This document shows, piece by piece, positions 1 to 13,039 of a DNA stretch of 64,000 nt. How positions within the stretch are numbered: position 1 is the first letter of the stretch; every line of letters starts with the position of its first letter. The translations under genes and the position numbers were made by a program. This DNA is from Streptomyces fumanus (lineage in GTDB: Bacteria; Actinomycetota; Actinomycetes; Streptomycetales; Streptomycetaceae), in NCBI RefSeq assembly GCF_014655295.1, contig NZ_BNBI01000001.1, positions 62,001-126,000 on the forward strand, in the 5' to 3' direction. The notes under the pieces were generated by a model. That model saw nothing but the letters and a program-made list of their open reading frames with translations. It was not told where the DNA came from and made no database searches.

Positions 1-1
1 C

Positions 2-79
2 ATGGACCGGTTGCGCGAGGACGTGGGCAGGGCGGTGGCCCGCCTGGCGGCACCGGAGCCGGACCGAGAGGACCGCTAG
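2..79 (+). CDS. 3' end of an unidentified gene (partial)
   Basis: The last 25 codons of a rightward gene that enters from outside the window and ends with TAG at 77-79. The visible tail is charged and probably helical (it ends in ...APEPDREDR). The frame is open to the left edge, so the ATG at 2-4 need not be a start. Too little is present to name a family. Confidence 0.4.
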   Translation: MDRLREDVGRAVARLAAPEPDREDR

Positions 80-118
80 GGCCGGCCGGGACCGCTCTTC
101 GCGGCGCGGGCGCGGTGT

Positions 119-958
119 TCAGGCGGCCTGGCGGTCGGTGGAGAGCGCGGTCGCCTTGCCGTTCTCCAGCTCGGCGAGGCGGGCGGTGAGGGCCTGGTTC
201 ATGAAGCGGTAGGAGTCGCTGCCCAGCGCCAGCCGGCGCGGCGCCTCGGGCCGGTCCACCGTGGCGATCATCGCGGCGACCATCTTGTCCACGTCCCCGA
301 CGGAGGGCAGGGACGGGTCCTTGATGCGGCGGACCATGGCGGCCGGCGTGCCGTCGTAGGCGGCCAGGGGCTCGGCGACCCGGGCGCCGCCCGTGCGGAA
401 ACCGGTGCCGGCGCTGCCGGGCTCGATGATGGTGACGCCGATGCCGAACGGGGCCAGGTCCAGCGCCGTGGCCTCCATGAAGCCCTCGATGCCCCACTTG
501 CCGGCGCTGTAGACCGAGGCGCCGGGGTTGGTGGCCTGGCCGCCGTAGGTGGAGAGCTGGAGGATGCGTCCGCCGCCCTGGGCCCTCAGGTGCGGGACGG
601 CGGCCCGCACCACGCGGATGGACCCGAGGAGGTTGGTGTCGATCTGGTGGACGATCTGCTCGTCGGTCAGTTCCTCGACGGCGCCGAAGAGGCCGTAACC
701 GGCGTTGTTGACGACGACGTCGATGCGGCCCGCCGCCCCGAAGGCCGCGTCGACCACGGCTGTGATGGCCCCCGCGCCGTCGGTCAGATCGAGGCGGTGC
801 ACGGACAGGCGGTCACCGTGGGCCTTCCGGAGCTCCCGCACGGAATCCAGGTCGCGCACGGTGCCGACGACCCGGTTCCCGTCCGCGAGCAGCATCTCGG
901 CCATACGGCGGCCGAAGCCGCTGCTGATGCCGGTGATGAACCAGGTGCGCTGGGGCAT
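119..958 (-). CDS. SDR family NAD(P)-dependent oxidoreductase
   Basis: A 279-residue classical short-chain dehydrogenase/reductase, probably cytoplasmic, acting on an unknown alcohol or carbonyl substrate with NAD(P)(H). Visible hallmarks are the dinucleotide motif TGISSGFG at residues 9-16, NNAG at 84-87, a Ser at 136 and the catalytic YSAGK at 150-154. The length is normal for the family. The start is supported by GGAAGG about 8 bases upstream. It is transcribed divergently from the TetR gene at 1087, and a pair of palindromes covers its likely promoter, so repression by that TetR protein is the simplest model. The physiological substrate cannot be read from the sequence. Confidence 0.9.
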   Translation of the reverse strand: MPQRTWFITGISSGFGRRMAEMLLADGNRVVGTVRDLDSVRELRKAHGDRLSVHRLDLTDGAGAITAVVDAAFGAAGRIDVVVNNAGYGLFGAVEELTDEQIVHQIDTNLLGSIRVVRAAVPHLRAQGGGRILQLSTYGGQATNPGASVYSAGKWGIEGFMEATALDLAPFGIGVTIIEPGSAGTGFRTGGARVAEPLAAYDGTPAAMVRRIKDPSLPSVGDVDKMVAAMIATVDRPEAPRRLALGSDSYRFMNQALTARLAELENGKATALSTDRQAA

Positions 959-978
959 GGTGGATCCTTCCGAGGTAC

Positions 979-1025
979 TTGACTAACTGGTTAACCACGA
1001 TATGACTGACTAACTAGTTAGTCAA
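979..1025. promoter_or_regulatory. Divergent promoters with two copies of an 18-bp operator
   Basis: TGACTAACTAGTTAGTCA at 1007-1024 is a perfect 18-bp palindrome. TGACTAACTGGTTAACCA at 980-997 is a second copy (15 of 18 matching), starting 27 bp before the first. Leftward promoter: TTGACT (1020-1025), 17-bp spacer, TATCGT (997-1002). Rightward promoter: TTGACT (979-984), 16-bp spacer, TATGAC (1001-1006). Both promoters overlap the palindromes, as expected for autoregulation and repression by the adjacent TetR protein. The binding itself is inferred. Confidence 0.75.
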
Positions 1026-1086
1026 GAGCATCGTCGGGTGTCCTCCGAGGCATGGTGCGGCCGGAATCGATCGGTAGGGTGTTCGC

Positions 1087-1776
1087 ATGACTACCGGGGC
1101 ACGTCGCAGGATGGGCGTCGAGGAGCGGCGGCAGCAGTTGATCGGGGTCGCCCTCGAACTCTTCAGCCGGCGCTCGCCCGATGAGGTGTCCATCGACGAG
1201 ATAGCGTCGGCCGCCGGTATCTCCCGCCCGCTGGTCTACCACTACTTCCCCGGCAAACTCAGCCTGTACGAGGCCGCGTTGCGGCGCGCCGCCGACGATC
1301 TCGCGGAGCGGTTCGTGGAGCCCCGGCAGGGGCCGCTCGGGTCGCGGCTGCTGCGGGTGATGCGCCGCTTCTTCGACTTCGTCGACGATCACGGCCCCGG
1401 CTTCTCCGCGCTGATGCGCGGCGGACCGGCGGTGGGCTCCTCCACCACCAACGCGCTCATCGACTCCGTACGGCAGGCCGCGTACGTCCAGATCCTGGCG
1501 CATCTGGACGTGACCGATCCGCCCGCGCGGCTGGAACTGGTCGTCCGCTCCTGGATCTCGCTCGCCGAGTCGACGGCGCTGATCTGGCTGGACGGGCGGC
1601 TCATCCCCCGGGCGGAGCTGGAGAAGCAGCTCGTGCACGACCTGGCCGCGCTGCTCGTGGTCAGCGCGGCCTACGACGAGGAGATGAGCGCCCTGCTGCG
1701 CCGCGTCCTGGCCGGCGAACCGGCCGACGGCCCCTTCGGCGACCTGGTCGGCCGGATCGTCGCGCTGGCGTCCTAG
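1087..1776 (+). CDS. TetR family transcriptional regulator
   Basis: A 229-residue TetR-type regulator. The N-terminal helix-turn-helix lies at about residues 16-60 and includes IASAAGISRPLVYHYF, the typical recognition region; the remaining helical domain should bind a ligand. The ATG is preceded by GGTAGGGT. Two palindromes lie in the divergent interval with the SDR gene, so it probably controls that gene and itself. Its 3' end overlaps the convergent tautomerase gene by four bases (1773-1776). The inducer is unknown. Confidence 0.92.
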   Translation: MTTGARRRMGVEERRQQLIGVALELFSRRSPDEVSIDEIASAAGISRPLVYHYFPGKLSLYEAALRRAADDLAERFVEPRQGPLGSRLLRVMRRFFDFVDDHGPGFSALMRGGPAVGSSTTNALIDSVRQAAYVQILAHLDVTDPPARLELVVRSWISLAESTALIWLDGRLIPRAELEKQLVHDLAALLVVSAAYDEEMSALLRRVLAGEPADGPFGDLVGRIVALAS

Positions 1777-2126
1777 GCGTCGAACTTGCGGTAGGAGGCG
1801 TCCAGTTCGCGGACCTCGGCGGAGGCGTGCAGGGCGCGGTTCTCGGGCTTGATGTGTTGGCGGAGCAGGTCGAGGACGGCCTCGGTGAGCCGGGCCTTGG
1901 TCTCCTCGGTGCGGCCCGCGAGCAGCCCGATGGTGACGTGCACGACGGCGTGGCCCTCGGTGTCCGGGCCGACGGTGGTGTCCTCGGTGCGGCGGAACTG
2001 CGTCTTGCAGGCCGGCGGTTTCGCCGCCGCGATGTCGACCACGGCACTGTGCAGGGCCTTCGCGAACGCCGGCCGGTCGAAGCCCTCCGCGAGCTGCTCG
2101 GAGTAGTCGACGGTGATCTGCGGCAT
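1773..2126 (-). CDS. Tautomerase-superfamily protein (CHMI-like)
   Basis: A 117-residue protein beginning MPQITVDYS. Proline directly after the initiator Met is the hallmark of the tautomerase superfamily, whose Pro-1 is the catalytic base. The overall pattern resembles 5-carboxymethyl-2-hydroxymuconate isomerase. The start at 2126 is preferred over an in-frame upstream start at 2159, because only it places Pro second and because AGGAG lies 7 bases upstream. That ribosome-binding site is inside the 3' arm of a strong hairpin (2127-2161). The gene may be read from its own promoter or by read-through from pulA. The substrate is unknown; homologues act in aromatic catabolism. Confidence 0.78.
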   Translation of the reverse strand: MPQITVDYSEQLAEGFDRPAFAKALHSAVVDIAAAKPPACKTQFRRTEDTTVGPDTEGHAVVHVTIGLLAGRTEETKARLTEAVLDLLRQHIKPENRALHASAEVRELDASYRKFDA

Positions 2127-2161
2127 GGGTGCTCCTGTTCTTCGTCCGGACAGGAGCACCC
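2127..2161 (-). terminator. Hairpin after pulA that also covers the tautomerase RBS
   Basis: GGGTGCTCCTGT (2127-2138) and ACAGGAGCACCC (2150-2161) form a perfect 12-bp stem with an 11-base loop. In the leftward direction it starts about 10 bases after the pulA stop codon, like an intrinsic terminator without a U tract. Its 3' arm carries the AGGAG of the next gene, so a transcript reading through pulA would hide that ribosome-binding site. Confidence 0.7.
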
Positions 2162-2170
2162 TAGGGCCTG

Positions 2171-7561
<5,391 letters not shown>

Positions 7562-7614
7562 CGGTGGAAACTCCTTGCTGCTGGCGGCTCGTTCGCGGGT
7601 CCGACCCCGGCGAG

Positions 7615-7644
7615 ACGGTAACGCTGACGCAAGAGTTGCGGCAA
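7615..7644 (-). promoter_or_regulatory. Probable pulA promoter with GCAAG repeats
   Basis: Leftward TTGCCG (7639-7644), 18-bp spacer, TACCGT (7615-7620). On the plus strand GCAAG occurs at 7629-7633 and 7641-7645, twelve bases apart and inside the -35/spacer region. The same pentamer is repeated in the malE/malR interval, so MalR control is inferred. Confidence 0.5.
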
Positions 7645-7686
7645 GGGTCATGAAAGTAACGGAAAGACATTTCATGGCCCTTGCCG
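7639..7686 (-). terminator. Long inverted repeat after the alpha-amylase gene
   Basis: Arms 7639-7655 and 7670-7686 (17 bp, a single G-U-type mismatch) around a 14-base loop, starting 11 bases after the amylase stop codon. It probably ends the amylase transcript. It overlaps the -35 region of the pulA promoter, so it could also matter for pulA regulation. Confidence 0.65.
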
Positions 7687-7697
7687 CGGAGGAGGGT

Positions 7698-9071
7698 TCA
7701 GCAGCTCGTGCGGCCCGTGTACAGGGCGAGCGCGGTGTTGCTGCCGAGGGTGGCCGTGAACTGGCCGGAGCCGTTCACGGTGACCGTCCGGTTGCTCTGG
7801 ACGTCGCAGTACGTGCCCGCCGCGAGGGAGGTCTGGTAGGTCCGGGTCAGCGAGCCGCTCTCGTGGTTGATGGCGACGAAGCCCTTGCCGCCGCGCCCGA
7901 ACGCGATGGCGTCACCGCCGTTGTCCCACCAGTTGGTGACCGCCTCGCCCCGCACGGCGTTGCGGAAGGCGACCATCGACTTGATCTCCGGCCAGGCGTG
8001 CTGGCACTTCCAGCCGTTCTGCCAGCAGGCGCTCACCGCCCCGCCGCTCGGCGGCCCGGCGTCGGGGTCGGAGAACTCGTACCCGGAGTTGATGTCCGGC
8101 GACCCGTACGGCCAGGCCAGCATGAAGACGTTGGCGAGGGTGTAGGTGGCGTTGTCCTTGTAGCTGAGGGTGGAGCCGTTGCGCTCGGTGTCGTGGTTGT
8201 CGACGAAGACCCCGGCCGAGCCGCTGCTCAGATAGCCCCAGCCCTCGCCGTAGTTCTTCAGGTAGGCGAGGTTCTCGTTGGTGAAGACCCGCTTGAGGTC
8301 GTAGGCGTACCGGAACTCCTGCACGTCCCCGTTGCCGGTGTACTCCCCCGGCTGGACGGCCTCCCCGGCGCCGTAGATGACCTCCTGCTTCCAGTACACG
8401 CCCGGGTTGCTCAGCCGGGACTTGATGTCGGCGAGGTCGGCGGCCGGGATGTGCTTGGCCGCGTCGATCCGGAAGCCGTCGACGCCGAGCGAGAGCAGGT
8501 CGTCGAGGTACCCGGCGATGGCGCCGCGCACATAGCTCTCGCCGGTGTCCAGGTCGGCGAGGCCGACGAGTTCGCAGTTCTGGACGTTGGCGCGGTCGGC
8601 GTAGTTGCTGACCTGCGCGGTGCAGTCGTCGAAGTCGTAGGACGAGTACAGCCCGGGGTAGGTGTACTTCGTGTACGACGAGCCGCCGGTGCCGGTGCCG
8701 CTGCCCGCCGACATGTGGTTGACGACGGCGTCCACGACCACCTTGACGCCGGCCGCGTGGCAGGTGTTCACCATGTTCCGGAAGGCCGCCCGGTCGCCGA
8801 GCCGGCCGGCGATCTTGTAGCTGACCGGCTGGTACGAGGTCCACCACGGGGACCCCTGTATGTGCTCGGCGGGCGGGGAGACCTGCACGGAGCCGTAGCC
8901 GGCCGGGCCGAGGGTGCTGGTGCACTCCTTGGCCACCGAGGCGTAGTTCCACTCGAAGAGGACGGCGGTGACGTCCTTGGTGCCGGGGGGAGCCGCCTCC
9001 GCGGCGGACGGGTTCATGACAAGGGCGGCCACGGCGAGGGCGGCGGCCCCGGAGAGGATTCTGCGTGCCAT
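7698..9071 (-). CDS. Secreted alpha-amylase (GH13)
   Basis: A 457-residue extracellular alpha-amylase cutting internal alpha-1,4 bonds of starch. It has a signal peptide (MARR plus an Ala-rich core, cleavage after about residue 26) and the four GH13 regions: DAVVNH 114-119, GFRIDAAKH 199-207 with nucleophile Asp203, the acid/base Glu230, and FVDNHD 289-294. It ends soon after the catalytic and C domains at ...YTGRTSC, so it lacks the C-terminal CBM20 starch-binding domain found in longer Streptomyces amylases. GAAGG stands upstream of the ATG. Its location between pulA and the maltose operon indicates a role in supplying maltodextrins. Confidence 0.94.
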   Translation of the reverse strand: MARRILSGAAALAVAALVMNPSAAEAAPPGTKDVTAVLFEWNYASVAKECTSTLGPAGYGSVQVSPPAEHIQGSPWWTSYQPVSYKIAGRLGDRAAFRNMVNTCHAAGVKVVVDAVVNHMSAGSGTGTGGSSYTKYTYPGLYSSYDFDDCTAQVSNYADRANVQNCELVGLADLDTGESYVRGAIAGYLDDLLSLGVDGFRIDAAKHIPAADLADIKSRLSNPGVYWKQEVIYGAGEAVQPGEYTGNGDVQEFRYAYDLKRVFTNENLAYLKNYGEGWGYLSSGSAGVFVDNHDTERNGSTLSYKDNATYTLANVFMLAWPYGSPDINSGYEFSDPDAGPPSGGAVSACWQNGWKCQHAWPEIKSMVAFRNAVRGEAVTNWWDNGGDAIAFGRGGKGFVAINHESGSLTRTYQTSLAAGTYCDVQSNRTVTVNGSGQFTATLGSNTALALYTGRTSC

Positions 9072-9098
9072 GTGGGGTTTCCTTCGTCTTTGAAGGCG

Positions 9099-9124
9099 CT
9101 TGCTGAAACCTTCAGAAGCCTTGC
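9099..9124 (-). promoter_or_regulatory. CTTGC direct repeats upstream of the amylase gene
   Basis: On the plus strand CTTGC occurs at 9099-9103 and 9120-9124, exactly 21 bp (two helical turns) apart, just upstream of the amylase start. They match the core of the repeats near malR and are candidate MalR sites. No convincing -35/-10 pair was found here. Confidence 0.4.
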
Positions 9125-9142
9125 GGTGACGCAGATGGTAAA

Positions 9143-9170
9143 GGCCCGCCGCCCGAAAGGGCAGCGGGCC
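9143..9170 (-). terminator. Terminator of the mal operon/aglA
   Basis: GGCCCGCCGCCC (9143-9154), GAAA loop, GGGCAGCGGGCC (9159-9170): a 12-bp stem with one mismatch, about 25 bases after the aglA stop codon. It separates aglA from the amylase promoter region. Confidence 0.8.
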
Positions 9171-9194
9171 GTACGAGATTGAAGGAGAAAATCC

Positions 9195-10892
9195 TTACGG
9201 CCGGGCCGTCCACCACACCGTGGTGTCGGCCGGCACCTTGGCCTCGCCGCCCGCCTCGGTCACCTCGCCGCTGGCCAGCAGCACCCGCCCGTAGCCGGGC
9301 ATCGACACCGACTCGCCGGTGGTGTTGGCCACGCACACGAACTCCCCGCGCCGGAAGGCGAGCACGCCCTCGGGGGCGCGCAGCCACTCCACCGCGTCGC
9401 CCGCGCCCAGGTCCGGCTCGGCGCGCCGGACGGCCAGCGCCGTGCGGTACAGCTCCAGGGTGGAGCCGGGCACGCCGGTCTGCGCCTCGACGCTCAGCTC
9501 CCCCCAGCCGTCGGGCTGCGGCAGCCAACTGCCGCCGTCGCCGAAGCCGTACGAGGAGCCCGTACGGGTCCACGGGATCGGCACCCGGCAGCCGTCGCGG
9601 AAGCCGTCCTGGCCGGCGCCGCGGAAGTAGGCCGGGTCCTGGCGGACCTCGTCCGGGAGATCCACGACGTCCGGCAGGCCCAGCTCCTCGCCCTGGTAGA
9701 CGTAGGCCGAGCCGGGCAGGGCCAGCATCAGCAAGGTGGCCGCGCGGGCGCGGCGCAGGCCCAGTTCGCGGTCGCCGGCCAGCCGGATCTGGGTGCCGAG
9801 GCCGGGCGGGTTGGCGAAGCGGGTGGCGTGCCGGGTCACGTCATGGTTGGACAGCACCCAGGTGGCCGGGGCGCCGACCGGGCGCATCGCCTCCAGGGTG
9901 CGGTCGATCACGCCGCGCAGCTCCTCGGCGTCCCAGTGGGTGCCCAAGTACTGGAAGTTGAACGCCTGGTGCAGCTCGTCCGGGCGGACGTAGTGGGCGG
10001 TGCGCTCGACGGTCGGGGTCCACGCCTCGGCCACGAAGATGCGTTCGCCCGAGTACTCGTCGAGGATGAGCCGCCACTGCCGGTAGATGTCGTGGACGCC
10101 GTCCTGGTCGAAGAACGGCATGACATCGTTGCCCAGCAGCTTGAGCTGCTCGCGGGAGCCCAGGTCGGGCAGGCCCTCGGCCTTCACCATGCCGTGGGCG
10201 ACGTCGATGCGAAAGCCGTCGACGCCCATGTCCAGCCAGAACCGCAGGATCGAGCGGAACTCGTCGCCGACCGCCGGGTGCTCCCAGTTGAAGTCGGGCT
10301 GCTCGGGCGCGAACAGGTGCAGGTACCACTCGCCGGGCGTGCCGTCGGGTTCGGTCACCCGGGTCCAGGCCGGGCCGCCGAAGATGGACTCCCAGTCGTT
10401 GGGCGGCAGTTCGCCGTGCTCGCCCTTGCCGGGGCGGAAGTGGTAGCGCTCCCGCAGCGGGGAGCCGGGGCCCTCGGCCAGGGCCCGCTTGAACCACTCG
10501 TGCTGGTCGGAGGAGTGGTTGGGCACCAGGTCGACGATGATCCGCAGGCCCAGCTCATGGGCGTCGCGGATCAGCGCGTCGGCGTCGAGCAGGGTGCCGA
10601 ACATCGGGTCGACGGCCCGGTAGTCGGCCACGTCGTAACCGGCGTCGGCCTGCGGGGAGGCGTAGAAGGGGCTGAGCCACACGGCGTCCACACCGAGGTC
10701 GCGCAGGTACGGCAGGCGGGTGCGGATGCCCTCCAGGTCGCCCATGCCGTCGCCGTTGCTGTCGGCGAAGCTGCGCGGGTACACCTGGTAGATCACCGCG
10801 TCCCGCCACCAGTCGCGGCGCCTGGCGACGGTGGCGACGGCCGAGTCGGTCCGGGAGGTCGGGGCCTGGGCTGCGAAGTGCTGCTGGCTCAT
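9195..10892 (-). CDS. aglA: Alpha-glucosidase (GH13)
   Basis: A 565-residue cytoplasmic alpha-glucosidase that releases glucose from imported maltose and maltodextrins. The start at ATG 10892 (MSQQHF) is preceded by AAGGA and there is no signal peptide. GH13 motifs: DLVPNH 121-126, DGFRIDVAHG with nucleophile Asp230, VAEAW with acid/base Glu289, LSNHD with Asp351. The YDVADY segment near 86-91 is typical of exo-acting oligosaccharide glucosidases. It lies downstream of malEFG on the same strand, after a 125-base gap that holds a perfect 14-bp hairpin. The order matches the S. coelicolor malEFG-aglA arrangement as I recall it. Confidence 0.93.
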   Translation of the reverse strand: MSQQHFAAQAPTSRTDSAVATVARRRDWWRDAVIYQVYPRSFADSNGDGMGDLEGIRTRLPYLRDLGVDAVWLSPFYASPQADAGYDVADYRAVDPMFGTLLDADALIRDAHELGLRIIVDLVPNHSSDQHEWFKRALAEGPGSPLRERYHFRPGKGEHGELPPNDWESIFGGPAWTRVTEPDGTPGEWYLHLFAPEQPDFNWEHPAVGDEFRSILRFWLDMGVDGFRIDVAHGMVKAEGLPDLGSREQLKLLGNDVMPFFDQDGVHDIYRQWRLILDEYSGERIFVAEAWTPTVERTAHYVRPDELHQAFNFQYLGTHWDAEELRGVIDRTLEAMRPVGAPATWVLSNHDVTRHATRFANPPGLGTQIRLAGDRELGLRRARAATLLMLALPGSAYVYQGEELGLPDVVDLPDEVRQDPAYFRGAGQDGFRDGCRVPIPWTRTGSSYGFGDGGSWLPQPDGWGELSVEAQTGVPGSTLELYRTALAVRRAEPDLGAGDAVEWLRAPEGVLAFRRGEFVCVANTTGESVSMPGYGRVLLASGEVTEAGGEAKVPADTTVWWTARP

Positions 10893-10958
10893 GTCGTCCT
10901 TGATGCGTAACGGGTACAGGGAGGCATGGATCGGATGGAGCGGGCCGGGGAGGAAGGA

Positions 10959-11001
10959 GGCGGTCGCGGCGCGGCGGGGTCGGATGGGCGCCGCGACCGC
11001 C
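10959..11001 (-). terminator. Perfect 14-bp hairpin between malG and aglA
   Basis: Arms 10959-10972 and 10988-11001 with a 15-base loop, starting 17 bases after the malG stop codon. It is either a terminator or an attenuating structure between the transporter genes and aglA. No U tract follows. Confidence 0.6.
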
Positions 11002-11017
11002 ACCCGTGTGCGGGGCC

Positions 11018-11920
11018 TCAGCCCTTGGTGCCGCCCGCGGTGAGGCCGGTGACCAGGTTCCTCTGCACGAGGTAGAAGAACGCGGACACGGGTATGGCGA
11101 TCAGCACCGCGGTGGCGGCCATCAGGTTGCGCTGCGCGTCGTGCTCGCTGACGAAGCTCTGCAGTCCGACGGCGAAGGTGTACTTGGTGTCGGAGAGCAG
11201 GAACGTGGACGCGAAGGCGACCTCGCCGAAGGCCGTGATGAAGCTGTAGAAGGCGGCCACCGCCAGGCCCGGCCGGGCCAGCGGCAGGATCAGCCGGAAG
11301 AACGTGCCGAACGGGGAGAGCCCGTCGACCCGGCCGGCCTCGTCGATCTCGAACGGGATGGTGTCGAAGTACCCCTTGAGCAGCCAGGCGCAGTACGGCA
11401 CCGCGGTCGAGCAGTAGACCAGGACCAGCCCGAGGTAGCTGTCGATGAGCCGCAGCTCGGACAGGATCTGGTACATCGGCACGATCAGGACGGCGATGGG
11501 GAACATCTGGGTGAGCAGCAGGACCCACATCAGCTTGCGGTAGCCGGGGAACCGCATCCGGGAGACGGCGTACCCGGTGGTGGCGGCGACCATCACGCCG
11601 ATGACGGTGGTGCCGAGCGAGACGACCAGCGAACTCTGCAGCCAGTGCCAGAAGTTGGTCTCGCTCAGCACGAACGAGTAGTTCTCGAACGTCATTTTGG
11701 ACCAGATGCGCCCGGGGTGCAGATAGTCGTCCTTGTCCGGACCGAGGGAGAGGAAGACCAGCCAGGCGATGGGGAACAGGGCGATCAGGCTCGCCACGGT
11801 GAGCACCCCGTGCGAGGCGAGGGCGGCGCCCCGGCCGCGCCGGCGGCGCGGTCCGGTCGCGGTGGGTGCGGCGTCCGGCGCCGCCGGACCGGCGGCTGGG
11901 GTGACGGTGGTGGTGGTCAT
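11018..11920 (-). CDS. malG: Maltose/maltodextrin ABC transporter permease MalG
   Basis: A 300-residue inner-membrane permease with six predicted transmembrane segments (the first at about residues 38-58, beginning after the basic RRRRGR stretch). The cytoplasmic EAA loop is visible as DEAGRVDG...LPLARPG and contacts the ATPase. The start chosen is ATG 11920, seven bases after the malF stop and preceded by GAGG; an upstream GTG at 11953 would overlap malF. As in many Streptomyces sugar importers no ATPase gene lies in the operon, so a shared ATPase (MsiK type) elsewhere is expected. Confidence 0.92.
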   Translation of the reverse strand: MTTTTVTPAAGPAAPDAAPTATGPRRRRGRGAALASHGVLTVASLIALFPIAWLVFLSLGPDKDDYLHPGRIWSKMTFENYSFVLSETNFWHWLQSSLVVSLGTTVIGVMVAATTGYAVSRMRFPGYRKLMWVLLLTQMFPIAVLIVPMYQILSELRLIDSYLGLVLVYCSTAVPYCAWLLKGYFDTIPFEIDEAGRVDGLSPFGTFFRLILPLARPGLAVAAFYSFITAFGEVAFASTFLLSDTKYTFAVGLQSFVSEHDAQRNLMAATAVLIAIPVSAFFYLVQRNLVTGLTAGGTKG

Positions 11921-11927
11921 GGATGCC

Positions 11928-12932
11928 TCAGATCGCGAGCTGCTGCTCGTCACGGTTCAGCCAGCGGCGGTAGAAGGAGGTGAAGACGATCAGCACGGCC
12001 AGCAGCAGGATGCCGTAGGCGGCGGACTGCGCGAACTCGCGCGGCTGCTGCCCGAAGCCGAGCTGGTAGGCCCAGGTCACCAGGATCTGCGCGTCCGGGG
12101 CGGTGTTGCCGAACAGCAGGAAGATGATGGCGAACTGGTTGAAGGTCCAGATGACGCCCAGCAGGACGACGGTGGAGCTGACCGCCCGCAGACCGGGCAG
12201 CGTGACATGGCGGAACCGCTGCCAGGCGCTGGCGCCGTCCATCTCGGCCGCCTCGTACAGCGAGGAGTCGATGGACTGCAGGCCGCCGAGGAGCGAGACC
12301 ATCATGAACGGCACACCGCACCAGGTGTTCACCATGATCGCGGCGAACCGCTGCCAGAAGGTGTCCTCCAGCCACTGCGGGGCCGGCAGGTGCAGCGCCT
12401 CCAGGGCGGAGTTGATGATGCCGGAGTCGGCGAGCATGAACCGCCAGCCGAAGACGGTGACGAAGGTGGGCACGGCCCACGGCAGGACCAGGATCAGCCG
12501 GTAGAAGGTGCGTCCGCGCAGCTTCTGGTTGAGCAGCAGGGCCAGGCCCAGGCCGATGCAGTAGTGCAGGGTGACGCAGGCGGCCGTCCACACCACCGTC
12601 CAGAGGAAGTGGGACCAGAACCGGTCGTAGGCGGTCTCGCCCCACAGGATGTCGGCGTAGTTGTCCAGGCCGACGAACTTGTAGGTGGCCTCGATCTCGT
12701 TGACGCCGATGGTGCGGGCCGAGTTGAGGCTGTCGGCGTCGGTGAGCGTGAGGTAGAAGCCGTACGCCAGGGGGTACAGCACCAGGACGCCGAGGACGAT
12801 CACCACCGGCGCGATCATGGCGTAGGCGTACCAGTGTCTCTGGTAGCCGTTCTTCAGGCGCCGGCCCAGCCCGGGCCGGGGCGTGCGGTCACCGCGGCGC
12901 TTGCCGGTCGCGCGGTCGATGGCGACTGTCAT
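11928..12932 (-). CDS. malF: Maltose/maltodextrin ABC transporter permease MalF
   Basis: A 334-residue permease, partner of MalG in the membrane channel. It has a basic cytoplasmic N-terminus, a first transmembrane segment at about residues 38-58 (YAMIAPVVIVLGVLVL...), further segments, and the EAA loop YEAAEMDGA...LPGLR. AGAAGG precedes the ATG by about 11 bases. It sits directly upstream of malG and 107 bases downstream of malE, with a hairpin in that gap. Confidence 0.92.
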   Translation of the reverse strand: MTVAIDRATGKRRGDRTPRPGLGRRLKNGYQRHWYAYAMIAPVVIVLGVLVLYPLAYGFYLTLTDADSLNSARTIGVNEIEATYKFVGLDNYADILWGETAYDRFWSHFLWTVVWTAACVTLHYCIGLGLALLLNQKLRGRTFYRLILVLPWAVPTFVTVFGWRFMLADSGIINSALEALHLPAPQWLEDTFWQRFAAIMVNTWCGVPFMMVSLLGGLQSIDSSLYEAAEMDGASAWQRFRHVTLPGLRAVSSTVVLLGVIWTFNQFAIIFLLFGNTAPDAQILVTWAYQLGFGQQPREFAQSAAYGILLLAVLIVFTSFYRRWLNRDEQQLAI

Positions 12933-12994
12933 GGTTCGACAACCTTCTCGGAATCCTGCGGATCAAGGGGTACGGCACCGGGGCCGGCGGCCGG

Positions 12995-13025
12995 CGGGTC
13001 CCCTCCCCCTCTGCCGGGGGACCCG
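12995..13025 (-). promoter_or_regulatory. Intercistronic hairpin between malE and malF
   Basis: CGGGTCCCC (12995-13003) pairs with GGGGACCCG (13017-13025). Hairpins at this position, after a binding-protein gene and before its permease genes, commonly stabilise the upstream message or partly terminate, giving excess binding protein. That effect here is inferred. Confidence 0.55.
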
Positions 13026-13039
13026 ACGGCCGCGCGGGC

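Noticed and set aside
2127..2159. Tautomerase start at 2159
   Set aside because: It would put eleven residues before the Pro that must be N-terminal for catalysis, and would begin inside the terminator hairpin.
10893..11528. AglA start far upstream, extending through malG
   Set aside because: The extension is antisense-type, low-complexity sequence overlapping malG in another frame. AAGGA precedes ATG 10892 and GH13 similarity begins shortly after.
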